64,000 bases of DNA from Burkholderiaceae bacterium 16. GTDB lineage: Bacteria; Pseudomonadota; Gammaproteobacteria; Burkholderiales; Burkholderiaceae. Position 1 is the first letter of the stretch; each line of letters opens with the position of its first letter. Both the position numbers and the translations under genes were made by a program. The DNA lies in assembly GCA_000955785.1 (NCBI GenBank), contig JYOD01000017.1, forward strand, positions 186,132 to 250,131. Direction: 5' to 3'. Below the pieces are notes generated by a model, which did no database searches, was not told the DNA's origin, and worked only from the letters and a program-made list of their open reading frames with translations. This document shows positions 43,756-53,662 of the stretch, one piece after another.

Positions 43756-45026
43756 ACATGCCATCCCGGCCCGACGCAGCGGTATCGCGCCCGACGCTGT
43801 ACAACACGCTGCGCCGCATCCACTTCGGCGTGGCGCTGATCGCGGTGTGCACGGCCGGCATCTCGCTGACCGCGCTCGGACTGGCGGCGCTGCGCGTGTA
43901 TGCCGACCACAACCTGCACCTGGTGGCCCGCTCCGTCGCCTATACGCTGGAGGCGCCGGTGGTGTTCCGCGACCAGGCGGCCGCTAACGAGGCACTGGTG
44001 GCGATCGCCGCGGCGGAGGTGGCCGAGGCCAGCGTCTATGACAGGGACAACCGGCTGCTGGCCGAATGGCAGCGCCCGGAAGGTGCGCGGTTCTCCGGCC
44101 TGCAGCGCCTGGCAAGCCGCCTGATGGCGCTGGGCCCGGTGGAACAGGTGATCCTGCATGAAACGCAGCCGGTTGGCACCGTTCGGCTGACCGGCGATCC
44201 CGCCAACCTGCTGCGCTTCGTGCTGAGCGGCCTGCTCGGCTTGCTGGCTTGCCTGCTGCTCACCGCGGTCAGCGCGCACTATCTGTCGAGCCGCATGCTG
44301 GTCCACATCATCGAGCCGGTGCGCAACCTGATGCACGTAGCCCACGCGGTGCGTTCGGAGCGTGCCTTCGACCAGCGTACGCCCCCGGCCCATATTGCCG
44401 AACTCCACGCGCTCGGCGAGGACTTCAACGGCCTGCTCGACGAGCTTGAGACCTGGCAGAACCAGCTCCAGCACGAGAACCGGTCGCTGGCACACCGCGC
44501 CAGCCACGATAGCCTGACCGGCCTGCTCAACCGGGCGGCATTCGAGGACGCATTGCAGCGCACCGTGCGCCTTGCCACCGCCACGAAGACGCATGCGGGC
44601 GTGCTCTACCTGGATAGCGACGCGTTCAAGGAGATCAATGACAGCTTCGGCCACGCCGCGGGGGACGAAGTGCTGTTCGACATTGCGCAGCGCATCCGCT
44701 CCTGCGTGCGCGAGGGCGACGTGGTCGCGCGGCTGGGCGGGGACGAGTTCGCCGTACTGGTGACGGCGCTGCGCAAGCCGGCCGACATCATCCAGGTCGC
44801 GGAGCATATCCTGATTCGCATGCGGGATCCGGTTCAACTGTCGAGCGGAACCCGCATCGACGCGTCGCTGAGCATCGGCCTGTCCGTGTTTCCCGTGCAC
44901 GCGCAAACGGCCGCCGCCTTGCTGCGGACCGCGGACGAGGCCATGTATCAGGCCAAGCGCAGATCGGGGGGGCGCTGGCAAAGCGCGGAACCGCGCCTGG
45001 CCACGGTGCAAACCGAACAGGCATAG
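43752..45026 (+). CDS. yfiN: Membrane diguanylate cyclase YfiN/TpbB
   Basis: 424-residue c-di-GMP synthase. Membrane helix 1 (about residues 25-48), periplasmic CHASE8-like sensor (about 50-155: AYTLEAPVVFRDQAAANEAL), helix 2 (about 157-177), HAMP (about 178-235), then GGDEF: active site RLGGDEF with GGDEF at 329-333, and an inhibitory I-site RxxD at 320-323 exactly five residues upstream. Both are intact, so it should be active and feedback-inhibited. It overlaps yfiR and is followed by yfiB in one operon. Confidence 0.93.
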   Translation: MNMPSRPDAAVSRPTLYNTLRRIHFGVALIAVCTAGISLTALGLAALRVYADHNLHLVARSVAYTLEAPVVFRDQAAANEALVAIAAAEVAEASVYDRDNRLLAEWQRPEGARFSGLQRLASRLMALGPVEQVILHETQPVGTVRLTGDPANLLRFVLSGLLGLLACLLLTAVSAHYLSSRMLVHIIEPVRNLMHVAHAVRSERAFDQRTPPAHIAELHALGEDFNGLLDELETWQNQLQHENRSLAHRASHDSLTGLLNRAAFEDALQRTVRLATATKTHAGVLYLDSDAFKEINDSFGHAAGDEVLFDIAQRIRSCVREGDVVARLGGDEFAVLVTALRKPADIIQVAEHILIRMRDPVQLSSGTRIDASLSIGLSVFPVHAQTAAALLRTADEAMYQAKRRSGGRWQSAEPRLATVQTEQA

Positions 45027-45050
45027 AAGAAAGAAAACCGAAGCGGATGC

Positions 45051-45068
45051 GGAAACGGAAACGGAAAC
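45051..45068 (+). repeat. Three tandem GGAAAC hexamers
   Basis: GGAAAC repeats three times directly before the ribosome site (AGGAG) of yfiB. Gain or loss of a hexamer by slippage would shift the distance to the SD context, not the reading frame. Confidence 0.8.
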
Positions 45069-45081
45069 AGGAGTATCCATC

Positions 45082-45588
45082 GTGTTATCGAACTTGCGAG
45101 GCATCGGCGGTCGGGGCATGGCTGCCGCCCTGATCGCCATGACGCTCACCCTGGGCGCCTGCCAGACCGTGCCCGCCGCCGGACTCTCCGGCACGCAAGT
45201 CGACGCGCTGCAGCAGCAGGGTTTCAAACTGACCGAAAACGGTTGGGAACTGGGCCTGTCCGAGAAGGTTCTCTTCGGCTTGAACGAGGATGTCATCAGC
45301 GGCGACCGGCAAGTGGCCGTGCAACGGATAGGACTGGCGCTGACGGGCGCGGGCATCGATCAGGTCAGGCTGGATGGCCATACGGACGATTCCGGCTCGG
45401 CCGACTATAACCAGCAACTGTCGGTGCGGCGCGCGGAGGCGGTGGCCAAGGTGTTCGCCACGGCGGGATTCCTGCCTGGGCAGATCGAGGTGCGAGGGCT
45501 GGGAAAGAGCAAGCCGGTGGCGGACAACCGCACGGCGGCCGGCCGCGCGGAGAATCGGCGGGTGGCTATCGTGGTGACGATTGATTAG
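45082..45588 (+). CDS. yfiB: YfiB OmpA-like lipoprotein
   Basis: 168-residue outer-membrane lipoprotein. Lipobox TLTLGACQTV (Cys at about 27) after a signal peptide, then an OmpA/Pal peptidoglycan-binding domain: VRLDGHTDDSGSADYNQQLS and RRAEAVAKVF, KPVADNRTAAGRAENRRVAI with the Asp/Arg ligands of meso-diaminopimelate. In known YfiBNR systems it sequesters YfiR at the outer membrane and frees YfiN. The start is GTG 45082 with GGAG 8 nt before. Confidence 0.9.
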   Translation: MLSNLRGIGGRGMAAALIAMTLTLGACQTVPAAGLSGTQVDALQQQGFKLTENGWELGLSEKVLFGLNEDVISGDRQVAVQRIGLALTGAGIDQVRLDGHTDDSGSADYNQQLSVRRAEAVAKVFATAGFLPGQIEVRGLGKSKPVADNRTAAGRAENRRVAIVVTID

Positions 45589-45673
45589 CCGATCGATTCG
45601 TCGATTGATTTGTAAATAGAGAGAGCTTTCCTTGCGCCTGATCATGCGATCGGCGCGAGCCGGACCCGTGATG

Positions 45674-45700
45674 CCGCGCCGGCTCCCGCTGCCGGCGCGG
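45674..45700. terminator. Hairpin between yfiB and the leucine dehydrogenase gene
   Basis: CCGCGCCGGC and GCCGGCGCGG, perfect 10-bp arms with a 7-nt loop, between convergent genes. No T-run on either side. Confidence 0.6.
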
Positions 45701-45719
45701 ACTCTCGCAACGGCGAGGG

Positions 45720-46799
45720 CTAGCGCACGCCCCGTGCGAGCTTCTCCTGCGCCCAGCTGACCGCCTCGCGCGCGGGCGCCAGGCCGGTCTTCTCCACGCG
45801 CTGTGCCAGCTCGAACACGCGCTCGCGAATATGGGCCACCTCGGCCAGCACCGCGGCTTCATCGGCGCCGCCGAGATACTCGCGGGCGCAGCTGATGATG
45901 CCGCCGGCATTGATCAGGAAATCGGGAGCATAGAAGATTCCGCGGCGCTGCAGGGTGTCGCCTTCATCCAGCGAGGCCAACTGGTTGTTGGCGCCGCCTG
46001 CGATGATCTTGAACTGGCACTGCTCGGCAACCGCCGGGGTGATCACGGCACCGAGCGCGCAGGGCGCGAAAACATCGGCGGCGACGCTGGTGATGGCGGT
46101 TGTCGGCACGGCATGCGCGCCAAACTGCTCGCGCGCCTGCTCCGCCCTGGCGCCGTTGATGTCGGCCACGATCAGTCTGGCGCCGGCTTCATGCAGCCGG
46201 CGGCACAGGTCCCAGCCGACCGAGCCAAGCCCTTGCACGGCGACGGTCACGCCTTGCAGGGTGTTGCGGTCGAGCACATAGCGCACAGCGGCTTCGATGC
46301 CGACGAACACGCCATAGGCGGTCTTGGGCGAGGGGTTGCCGCCGAAAGTGCCTTCGCGCGGCATGCCGCTGATGTAGCGGGTCTGCGTGCGGGCGGCGAC
46401 CATGTCCTCCACCGTAGTGCCGACGTCTTCGGCAGTGATGTAGCTGCCGTCCAGCGATTCGACCAGCCGGCCGAAGGCGCGGAAGAGCTGGACGCGGTCA
46501 TGCTGCGCCGGGGTGCGCAGGATGACGGCCTTGCCGCCGCCGAAGGGCAGGTCGGCGAGCGCGTTCTTGTAGGCCATGCCTTGCGACAGGCGCAGGGCGT
46601 CGGTCAGGGCATCGCTCTCGGCGGGATAAGTCCAGTAGCGGCAGCCGCCGAAAGCGGGGCCAAGGCTGGTGCTATAGATGGCGATGATGGCCTGCAGGCC
46701 GGATTCGGGGTCGGTGGCGAGCGTGACGCGCTCGTGGGTCGGGCCTTCGCCAGTGCCGAACAGGCGGCCGGCGGCCTCTGGGGTGGTGCGTTCAGTCAA
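45720..46799 (-). CDS. Leucine/branched-chain amino-acid dehydrogenase-like
   Basis: 359-residue Glu/Leu/Phe/Val dehydrogenase. LGPAFGGCRYW, MAYKNALADLPFGGGKAVI (catalytic Lys region), TAEDVGTTVEDMVAART and the NAD-binding VAVQGLGSVGWDLCRRL. It oxidatively deaminates a branched-chain amino acid to the 2-oxo acid. The TTG at 46799 is chosen because GGAG lies 7 nt upstream and no closer ATG is in frame. A longer reading to 47006 has no homologous extension. Convergent with yfiB, divergent from the UspA gene. Confidence 0.87.
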   Translation of the reverse strand: MTERTTPEAAGRLFGTGEGPTHERVTLATDPESGLQAIIAIYSTSLGPAFGGCRYWTYPAESDALTDALRLSQGMAYKNALADLPFGGGKAVILRTPAQHDRVQLFRAFGRLVESLDGSYITAEDVGTTVEDMVAARTQTRYISGMPREGTFGGNPSPKTAYGVFVGIEAAVRYVLDRNTLQGVTVAVQGLGSVGWDLCRRLHEAGARLIVADINGARAEQAREQFGAHAVPTTAITSVAADVFAPCALGAVITPAVAEQCQFKIIAGGANNQLASLDEGDTLQRRGIFYAPDFLINAGGIISCAREYLGGADEAAVLAEVAHIRERVFELAQRVEKTGLAPAREAVSWAQEKLARGVR

Positions 46800-47145
46800 A
46801 GCGTCTTCTCCATGAAGATTGGGAATGCAAAGGGGTAGCTTCGCTTTCCTGGTGCGCCGCATTGGGTGGCAAGGCGGTGCAATGGCGACGGCGGCCGGGC
46901 CGGCTGCCGTCAATAAGGCCGGGCTGCCATTGTGTGGCTGCCCGGCCTCGGGTAAACGCTTGGTGCCGCGCACTGGCGCGGAACCGGTGCTGGATCTTAC
47001 CGGCAAATCGCGGCTGGATGAAGAGGGCGGTGTGTGCGCGGCACCGCGACACCTATACTTGGAGTGAGGTAATCCTCAACCCCGAGCGATGGGCGAGGAG
47101 GAATCTACCCGGTGGCCTCCGCCCCTCGCGTGCAAGGAGGAAGCC
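46800..47145. other. Divergent region with a hairpin
   Basis: 346 bases between the dehydrogenase and UspA genes. It contains a strong hairpin at 46916-46948 and no supported gene. Promoters of both divergent genes are expected here. Confidence 0.45.
46916..46948. promoter_or_regulatory. Long hairpin in the divergent region
   Basis: AGGCCGGGC pairs with GCCCGGCCT, extended by inner GCC/GGC after a T-T mismatch; 12 pairs, 7-nt loop. It is about 115 bp from the dehydrogenase start. Either a regulator site or an mRNA structure. Confidence 0.4.
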
Positions 47146-47583
47146 ATGTTCCAGCATCTGCTGCTACCCGTCGACGGCTCGCCACTGTCCGAATCCGCTT
47201 TCAGGAAGGCGCTGGTGTTTGCCCGCGAGGCGCGAGCCCGGGTCACTCTGATCCGTGTGATCCCGGATTTCCATGTCTATACGTATCAGGTGGAGATGCT
47301 GGCCAATACCCGTGCGCAGTTCGAGCGGGAGGCCACCAGCAACGTGGCGGACTATTTGAAGACCCTGGCTGCCGAAGCCGAGGCGGCGGGCGTGTCTTGC
47401 GAGACCCTTGGCGTGATGCAGGACCACCCGTATCAGGCGATCATCCAGGCTGCCCAGGACAAGGGCTGCGACCTGATCGTGATGGCCTCGCACGGGCGCC
47501 GCGGCGTGCAGGGCGTGCTGATCGGCAGCGAGACCAACAAGGTGCTGACGCATAGCAATATCCCAGTGCTGGTGTATCGCTAG
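47146..47583 (+). CDS. Universal stress protein, UspA family
   Basis: 145 residues. LLLPVDGSPLSESAFRKAL (first strand and ATP loop), LIVMASHGRRGVQGVLIGSETNKVL with the G-x2-G-x9-G-[S/T] ATP-binding motif, and the C-terminal SNIPVLVYR. It binds ATP and supports survival under stress. SD AAGGAGGAAGCC before ATG 47146. Single gene. Confidence 0.93.
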   Translation: MFQHLLLPVDGSPLSESAFRKALVFAREARARVTLIRVIPDFHVYTYQVEMLANTRAQFEREATSNVADYLKTLAAEAEAAGVSCETLGVMQDHPYQAIIQAAQDKGCDLIVMASHGRRGVQGVLIGSETNKVLTHSNIPVLVYR

Positions 47584-47638
47584 CGGCACTTGAGCGGGGG
47601 TGCCGACAGGGCCGGCATGCGCATGCGCTCTCGCTCTT

Positions 47639-48694
47639 CTAGGCGGGAACGGTGGCCGTCTGACTCGATCCCGTCCAGTCCAGCACCACCTTGCCGCTAT
47701 TGCCCGACAGCATGGCGGCAAAACCGGCTTCGAAGTCGCCGACGCTGTAGCGATGGGTGATCATGGGCGTCAGGTCGAGGCCGCTTTGCAGCATGGCGAC
47801 CATCTTGTACCAGGTCTCGAACATCTCGCGGCCGTAAATCCCCTTGATCTCCAGCCCCTTGAAAATCACCTGGTTCCAGTCGATCGCCATCTTCGACGGT
47901 GGAATGCCGAGCATGGCGATCTTGCCGCCGTGGTTCATGTGCTCGAGCATGGTGGCGAAGGCGGTCGGCACGCCGGACATCTCCATGCCCACATCGAAGC
48001 CTTCCGTCATTTGCAGCTCGGCGGCCACGTCTTTCAGGTTCTCGTGCTGCACGTTGACGGCGCGGTTGGCGCCCATCCTGCGCGCTAGCGCGAGACGGTA
48101 GTCGTTGACGTCGGTGATCACCACATTGCGCGCGCCCACATGGCGCGCGATGGCGGCGGCCATGATGCCGATGGGGCCGGCGCCGGTGATCAGCACGTCC
48201 TCGCCCACCAGGTTGAAAGACAGCGCGGTATGGGTGGCGTTGCCGAAAGGATCGAAGATGGCGGCGATCTCGTCCGGGATGTCGTCGGGAATGCGGAAGG
48301 CGTTAAAGGCCGGAATCACCAGATACTCGGCGAACGCGCCGGGCCGGTTCACGCCCACGCCCACCGAATTGCGGCACAGGTGGCGGCGCCCGGCGCGGCA
48401 GTTGCGGCAAAAGCCGCAGGTGATGTGCCCTTCGCCGGACACGCGGTCGCCGATTTCCAGCCCGCGTACCTCCTGCCCGATGGCGACGATCTCGCCGACG
48501 TACTCGTGCCCCACCTGCATCGGCACGGGGATGGTGTTCTGCGCCCACTCGTCCCATTTCCAGATGTGGATGTCGGTGCCGCAGATGGCGGTCTGGTGGA
48601 TGCGGATCATCACATCGTTGTGGCCGACATCCGGCTCGGGCACCTCGGTCATGGTCAGGCCGGGCGCGCGTTCAAGTTTGGCGAGGGCTTTCAT
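47639..48694 (-). CDS. tdh: L-threonine 3-dehydrogenase
   Basis: 351-residue zinc-dependent MDR enzyme that oxidises L-threonine to 2-amino-3-oxobutyrate with [19 protein letters not shown] holds catalytic Cys and the Tdh-specific [31 protein letters not shown] gives four structural-zinc Cys; [16 protein letters not shown] is the NAD loop. It lies 21 bp after kbl and forms an operon with it. Confidence 0.96.
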   Translation of the reverse strand: MKALAKLERAPGLTMTEVPEPDVGHNDVMIRIHQTAICGTDIHIWKWDEWAQNTIPVPMQVGHEYVGEIVAIGQEVRGLEIGDRVSGEGHITCGFCRNCRAGRRHLCRNSVGVGVNRPGAFAEYLVIPAFNAFRIPDDIPDEIAAIFDPFGNATHTALSFNLVGEDVLITGAGPIGIMAAAIARHVGARNVVITDVNDYRLALARRMGANRAVNVQHENLKDVAAELQMTEGFDVGMEMSGVPTAFATMLEHMNHGGKIAMLGIPPSKMAIDWNQVIFKGLEIKGIYGREMFETWYKMVAMLQSGLDLTPMITHRYSVGDFEAGFAAMLSGNSGKVVLDWTGSSQTATVPA

Positions 48695-48715
48695 GGGGAG
48701 CCTCCTGCACGAAGC

Positions 48716-49918
48716 TTAGGCGATAGCGCCGAACTTGCGGCCGACCTTTGCAAATGCGGCAACGGCCCGCTCGATCTGCTCCGCCGTGTGCGCGGCACTC
48801 ATCTGCGTGCGGATCCGCGCCCGGCCCTTGGGCACCACCGGGAAAGAGAACCCGACCACATACACATGCTCTGTCAGCAATGCGTCCGCCATGCCGGAGG
48901 CCAGCGCGGCATCGCCCAGCATCACCGGGATGATGGGATGCTCGCCGGGCACCAGCGTAAAGCCCAGCGCCGTCATTTCGCGGCGGAAATGTTCGCCGTT
49001 CTCGCGCACGCGGGCGCGCAGCGCGGCGCCTTCCTCGCTGGCCAGCAGCTCCAGCACTTTCAGCGTGGCGGCGCAGATGCTCGGCGCGAGCGAGTTGGAG
49101 AAGAGATACGGGCGCGAGCGCTGCCGCAACAACTCCACGATTTCCCGGTGCGCGGCCACGTAGCCGCCGGAGGCCCCGCCCAGCGCCTTGCCCAGCGTAC
49201 CGGTGATGATGTCCACGCGGCCCTCCACGCCGCATAGCTCCGGCGTGCCGCGCCCGTGCTCGCCGACAAAGCCGACCGCGTGCGAGTCATCCACCATCAC
49301 CAGCGCGCCGTAGCGGTCCGCCAGGTCGCAAATGGATTTGAGATCGGCAATGATGCCGTCCATCGAGAACACACCATCGGTGGCGATCAGCTTGAAGCGC
49401 GCGCCGGCGGCATGCGCCTCGCGCAGCCGCGCCTCCAGGTCGCCCATATCGTTGTTGCGGTAACGGTACCGCTTTGCCTTGCACAGTCGCACGCCGTCGA
49501 TGATGCTGGCATGGTTCAGTTCGTCGCTGATCACCGCATCCTGGTCGTCGAGGAGCGTCTCGAACAACCCGCCGTTGGCATCGAAGCAGCTCGAATACAG
49601 GATGCTGTCGCCGGTGTGAAGGAACTTGGCGAGCACCGCCTCCAGCGTCTTGTGGACCGAGTGCGTGCCGCAGATGAAGCGCACCGACGCCATGCCGAAG
49701 CCATCCTGCTCCAGGCCGCGCCGCGCCGCGTCGATCAGGCGGCGATCGTCGGCCAGGCCCAGGTAGTTGTTGGCGCAGAAGTTCAGCACATGCTCGCCGC
49801 CCGCGAGCCGGATGTCGGCTGCCTGCGGGCTGGCAATGACGCGCTCGGCTTTGTGAAAGCCATCGGCGCGGATGGTGTCTAGCGTATCGCGGAGGTGGGA
49901 GAGATAGCGGTCGCGCAT
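48716..49918 (-). CDS. kbl: 2-amino-3-ketobutyrate CoA ligase
   Basis: 400-residue PLP enzyme. [57 protein letters not shown] and [15 protein letters not shown] with the PLP Lys. It cleaves the Tdh product with CoA to glycine and acetyl-CoA. Start ATG 49918 gives the usual N-terminus ([20 protein letters not shown]). First gene of kbl-tdh. Confidence 0.96.
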   Translation of the reverse strand: MRDRYLSHLRDTLDTIRADGFHKAERVIASPQAADIRLAGGEHVLNFCANNYLGLADDRRLIDAARRGLEQDGFGMASVRFICGTHSVHKTLEAVLAKFLHTGDSILYSSCFDANGGLFETLLDDQDAVISDELNHASIIDGVRLCKAKRYRYRNNDMGDLEARLREAHAAGARFKLIATDGVFSMDGIIADLKSICDLADRYGALVMVDDSHAVGFVGEHGRGTPELCGVEGRVDIITGTLGKALGGASGGYVAAHREIVELLRQRSRPYLFSNSLAPSICAATLKVLELLASEEGAALRARVRENGEHFRREMTALGFTLVPGEHPIIPVMLGDAALASGMADALLTEHVYVVGFSFPVVPKGRARIRTQMSAAHTAEQIERAVAAFAKVGRKFGAIA

Positions 49919-50228
49919 GGGAAGCCCCTGGCTGGGTTGTTGGGCGGCGTGGCTGGCGCCAGCCTCCATGGTATGGCGAAAGCCGGAGGAATACCGGTTT
50001 GCGATGCGCGTGTTTTGTGCTGCGCTGCGCAAGTGGCGGCCGGCGCGGGCTACCGATGCTGCTATGCGGCAGAGACCCGGCCAGTCCCTGAATCTGGATA
50101 CTAAACCCAATGAAATCAAGCCTTTGTCTCTTTTCCTTGGGTTCGCCAACTCCTATCCTTAAGTCAGGTTGCGCATGCCACCGCGATCGGCGCGCATGCC
50201 GGCTAACGGCTTGCTTGCGGAGGCGGCC
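49919..50228. other. Divergent region between kbl and the ABC transporter
   Basis: 310 bases. No gene and no clear operator. An AT-richer stretch at about 50095-50165 may hold the promoter of one of the two units. Confidence 0.35.
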
Positions 50229-51638
50229 ATGAACGAAGACACGCGGATTGCACCTATCGAGCGAATCGTCTATTCGCGCCGGCACGGATCCACCGGCACC
50301 CTTATCGGCCACAGCGCGCGGCGGCGCCGCCTGATTCAGGCCGCCGGGGCAACCGCACTCGCTGCGGGCCTTGGCCCCTTTGTGCTGCCACGTCGGGCGC
50401 GGGCGGCCAAACACACCTTGAAGATCCTCCAGTGGAACCACTTCGTACCGGGCTACGACAAGTGGTTCGACAACACCTACGTGAAGGAATGGGGCCAGCG
50501 CAACGATACCGAGGTCATCGTCGATCACGTGGGAATCCCCGCGTTGGCCACGCGGGCCGCGGCCGAGGTTTCCGCGCAAAAAGGGCACGACCTGTTCATG
50601 TTCCTGTCGCCGCCCCCGGTGTACGAGGAGCAGGTCATCGATCACCGCGAGATCTACGAGGAATGCCAGCGCAAGCATGGCAGGCCGGTCGAGCTGGCGA
50701 TCAAAAGTACGTATAACCCGAAGACGAAGAAGTACTTCGGCTTTTCCGACAGCTTCGTGCCGGACCCGATCAACTATCGCAAGGACCTTTGGGACGACGT
50801 TGGCATGGCCGCGCCCGATAACTGGCTGGATGTACTTGCAGCGGGCAGGAAGATCAAGCAGAAACGCAATATTCCGGTCGGCATTGGCTTGTCCGCGGAA
50901 CTCGACACCGCGATGGCGATGCGAGCCATCCTCTATGCATTCGGCGGCTCGGTGCAGGATGAGCGCCATACCGTGGTGCTGAACTCGAAAAATACGCTGG
51001 AGGCAGTCAAGTTCGTCAAGGCGCTGTACCAGGAAACCATGACGGCGGAGGTCTTGGCGTGGGACCCTTCGTCCAATAACCGAGCCATGCTCGCAGGCAA
51101 GATCTCGCTTTGCCTGAACGCGATTTCCATCACCCGCGAAGGCGAGAACAAGAACCTGCCGGTCACGCCGGACATCTGGCTCACGCAGGCCCTGCAAGGG
51201 CCGGTGCGGCGCATCGGCCTGGAGCATGTGATGGATTGCTACGTGATCTGGAAGTTCGCCGAGAACATTGCGGGCGCCAAGAAGTTCCTGGTGGACTATA
51301 TCGACCACTTCCGCGACGGCTTCCTTGGCAGCGAGTTCTACAACTTCCCGTGCTTCCCGGGCACGGTGCCGGACCTGCAGAAGCTGATCGCCGACGATCC
51401 CAAGGCCAGGCCGCGCGACAAGTACAAAGTACTGGGCAGCCTGAGGAATCAGGCCACCAACGTCGGCTTCCCTGGCTATGCCAATGCGGCCACCGACGAG
51501 ATCTTCAATACCTGGGTGCTCAACACCATGTTCGCCAAGGCCGCCACTGGCGACGAGACGCCGGAGAATGCCATTCGCGCCGCGGATGCGTCCTGCAAGC
51601 GGATCTTCGCCAAGTGGCGGGAAAAAGGGCTGGTATGA
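50229..51638 (+). CDS. ABC transporter substrate-binding protein, Tat-like signal
   Basis: 469-residue extracellular solute-binding protein family 1. N-terminus has RRRRLIQAAGATALAAGLGP (about residues 33-52), a twin-Arg-like signal, before the mature KHTLKILQWNHFVPGYDKWF. QKGHDLFMFLSP, PINYRKDLWDD and AFGGSVQDE follow. ATG 50229 has GGAGGCGG before it; an in-frame ATG at 50169 lacks one. It starts a four-gene ABC transporter of the MalEFGK type. Ligand unknown; sugar, polyol or similar is likely. Confidence 0.88.
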   Translation: MNEDTRIAPIERIVYSRRHGSTGTLIGHSARRRRLIQAAGATALAAGLGPFVLPRRARAAKHTLKILQWNHFVPGYDKWFDNTYVKEWGQRNDTEVIVDHVGIPALATRAAAEVSAQKGHDLFMFLSPPPVYEEQVIDHREIYEECQRKHGRPVELAIKSTYNPKTKKYFGFSDSFVPDPINYRKDLWDDVGMAAPDNWLDVLAAGRKIKQKRNIPVGIGLSAELDTAMAMRAILYAFGGSVQDERHTVVLNSKNTLEAVKFVKALYQETMTAEVLAWDPSSNNRAMLAGKISLCLNAISITREGENKNLPVTPDIWLTQALQGPVRRIGLEHVMDCYVIWKFAENIAGAKKFLVDYIDHFRDGFLGSEFYNFPCFPGTVPDLQKLIADDPKARPRDKYKVLGSLRNQATNVGFPGYANAATDEIFNTWVLNTMFAKAATGDETPENAIRAADASCKRIFAKWREKGLV

Positions 51639-51688
51639 GCCGCCCCCGCCGGGCCGGCGGTGTCGGGACGGGCGTGGGCCGATGAGCC

Positions 51689-52732
51689 ATGGCCACGGTG
51701 GAGACCCGCTCGCTCACCAAGCGCTTCGACGGCGGCAACGCCGTCGACGGCATCAGCCTTGCCGTGCGCGAGGCCGAGTTCCTGGTGCTGCTGGGCCCGT
51801 CAGGCTCGGGCAAGACCACCTTGCTGCGCCTGATCGCCGGGTTGGAAGCGCCCACCTCCGGCGACATCCTGGTGGGCGGCCGTGTGGTCACCGGGCTGCC
51901 GCCGCGCGCGCACAACATGGCAATGGTGTTCCAGAGCTACGCGCTCTATCCGCACCTGAGCGTGGCCGGCAACATCGCCTTCCCGCTGCAGGCGCAGCGC
52001 ATGCCGCGCGAGGCGATCGCGCGCAAGGTGAACTGGGCCGCGGCGCTGTTCGGCATCGGCCACCTGCTGGCGCGCAAGCCGCGCCAGCTCTCCGGCGGCG
52101 AGCGCCAGCGGGTGGCGCTGGCGCGCGCGGTGGTGCGCGATCCGGTGGCCTTCCTGCTGGACGAGCCGCTCTCCAATCTGGACGCCAAGCTTAGGACTTC
52201 CGCGCGCGAGGAATTGCAGCAGTTGCAGCGGCGCCTGGCGGCCACCACGATCTACGTGACGCACGACCAGATTGAGGCGCTGGCGCTGGGCGATCGGGTC
52301 GCCATCCTCGACCACGGCCGCGTGCACCAGATCGGCACGCCGCAGCAAGTGTACGAGCAGCCGGCCGATACGTTCGTGGCCACGTTCATCGGCTCGCCGC
52401 CGATGAACCTGGTCGATACGGATGCGGTGGTGACGGGCTTCCGGCCGGAGCACTTCCTGCCGCGCGGTGTCTACGGCGATGATGAAATGCTGGAACCCTT
52501 TCCGTTCCATGTCACCCGTGTCGAGAACCTCGGTTCCGACCGGCTGGTGTACGGCTTGCTGGAGCCACCGCTGCCGCCCGCCAAGGTCATCTCGCGGATT
52601 CCCTGCACGGTCACCTTCCCGCTGGAGACCGGTGCGCGCTACCCGTTCGTGGTGCGGCATGCCGACCTGAGGCGCTTTGATCCGCGTTCCGGCGCCAGCG
52701 TGAGCGCGGCGCCGTCAGGGAGGCCCGCATGA
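51689..52732 (+). CDS. ABC transporter ATPase (MalK/UgpC type)
   Basis: 347 residues. Walker A GPSGSGKT at 36-43, Q-loop FQSYALYPHLS, signature LSGGERQRVALARAV, Walker B VAFLLDEPLSNLD and the C-terminal regulatory TOBE-like part (about 240-330). Drives uptake through the two permeases that follow. Its stop overlaps the start of the MalF-type gene by 4 bases. Confidence 0.95.
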   Translation: MATVETRSLTKRFDGGNAVDGISLAVREAEFLVLLGPSGSGKTTLLRLIAGLEAPTSGDILVGGRVVTGLPPRAHNMAMVFQSYALYPHLSVAGNIAFPLQAQRMPREAIARKVNWAAALFGIGHLLARKPRQLSGGERQRVALARAVVRDPVAFLLDEPLSNLDAKLRTSAREELQQLQRRLAATTIYVTHDQIEALALGDRVAILDHGRVHQIGTPQQVYEQPADTFVATFIGSPPMNLVDTDAVVTGFRPEHFLPRGVYGDDEMLEPFPFHVTRVENLGSDRLVYGLLEPPLPPAKVISRIPCTVTFPLETGARYPFVVRHADLRRFDPRSGASVSAAPSGRPA

Positions 52733-53661
52733 GCGCCCGATCTTCCGCCGCGCTTGCGCCACAGGCCGGCGCCTGGCATGTGCTGGAGGGCGAGCGCTGG
52801 CTCGGCGTCCTGATGCTGGCGCCGGCACTCATCTATATCGCGCTGCTGCTCGGCTTTCCCTTCCTGCTGTCGATCTACTACAGCCTGTCCGACATTACCG
52901 TGGGCAGCCGCGCCATGCATTTCGTTGGCCTGGAGAATTTCCGGCGCATCGTGCAGACCCCCACCTTCTGGCGCTCGCTCGGCAATGCGCTTGTGTTCAC
53001 GCTGGCGTCGCAGGCGCTGGTGGTGATTCTGGCCAAGATCCTGGCGTTGGCACTGCTGCGCGACTTTCGCGGCAAATGGCTGGTGCGGCTGCTGATCCTG
53101 CTGCCGTGGGTGGCGCCGATCTCGCTGGGTTCGATCGGCTGGCTGTGGATCTTCGATCCGGTCTACAGCATCATCAACTGGACGCTGCGCGCGCTCGGCC
53201 TGCTTGGCCCGAATACCTGGCCGATCTGGCTGGGCCAGCCGGACCTGGCCATGGCGTCGGTGATCCTGGTGGATGTCTGGCGCCTGCTGCCGCTGGCCAC
53301 GGTCATCATCCTGGCCGGCCTGCATGGCATCCCGCAGGATATCCATGACGCCGCCGCCATGGACGGCGCCGGTTTCTGGCGCCACCTGTTCCGCATCAAT
53401 ATCCCGCTGGTGATGCCGATCATGCTGGTGGCGCTTCTGTTCGGCATCGTGTTTACGCTCACCGACATGATCATCATCTTCGTGCTGACGCGTGGCGGGC
53501 CTTACGACACCACGCAGGTGCTGGCCAGCCTGGCATTTTTCACCGGCATCCAGGGCGGCGACCTGGCCGAGGGCGCGGCGATTTCGCTGTTCCTGTTCCC
53601 GCTGCTGGTAGCGGTGGTGGCCCTGCTGCTGACCGTCGCCAACCGCGCGGAGGTAGCCTGA
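52729..53661 (+). CDS. ABC transporter permease (MalF/UgpA type)
   Basis: 310-residue inner-membrane protein with about six helices (LMLAPALIYIALLLGFPFLL, VFTLASQALVVILAKILALA, WVAPISLGSIGWLWIF, ILVDVWRLLPLATVIILAGL, VMPIMLVALLFGIVFTLTDM, ISLFLFPLLVAVVALLLT). The EAA-type loop is IPQDIHDAAAMDGAGFWRHL. Overlaps the ATPase gene (ATGA) and precedes the second permease by 1 bp. Confidence 0.95.
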   Translation: MSARSSAALAPQAGAWHVLEGERWLGVLMLAPALIYIALLLGFPFLLSIYYSLSDITVGSRAMHFVGLENFRRIVQTPTFWRSLGNALVFTLASQALVVILAKILALALLRDFRGKWLVRLLILLPWVAPISLGSIGWLWIFDPVYSIINWTLRALGLLGPNTWPIWLGQPDLAMASVILVDVWRLLPLATVIILAGLHGIPQDIHDAAAMDGAGFWRHLFRINIPLVMPIMLVALLFGIVFTLTDMIIIFVLTRGGPYDTTQVLASLAFFTGIQGGDLAEGAAISLFLFPLLVAVVALLLTVANRAEVA

Positions 53662-53662
53662 A

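Noticed and set aside
43701..45356. 551-codon minus-strand frame opposite yfiN
   Set aside because: Antisense to a GGDEF protein with intact motifs.
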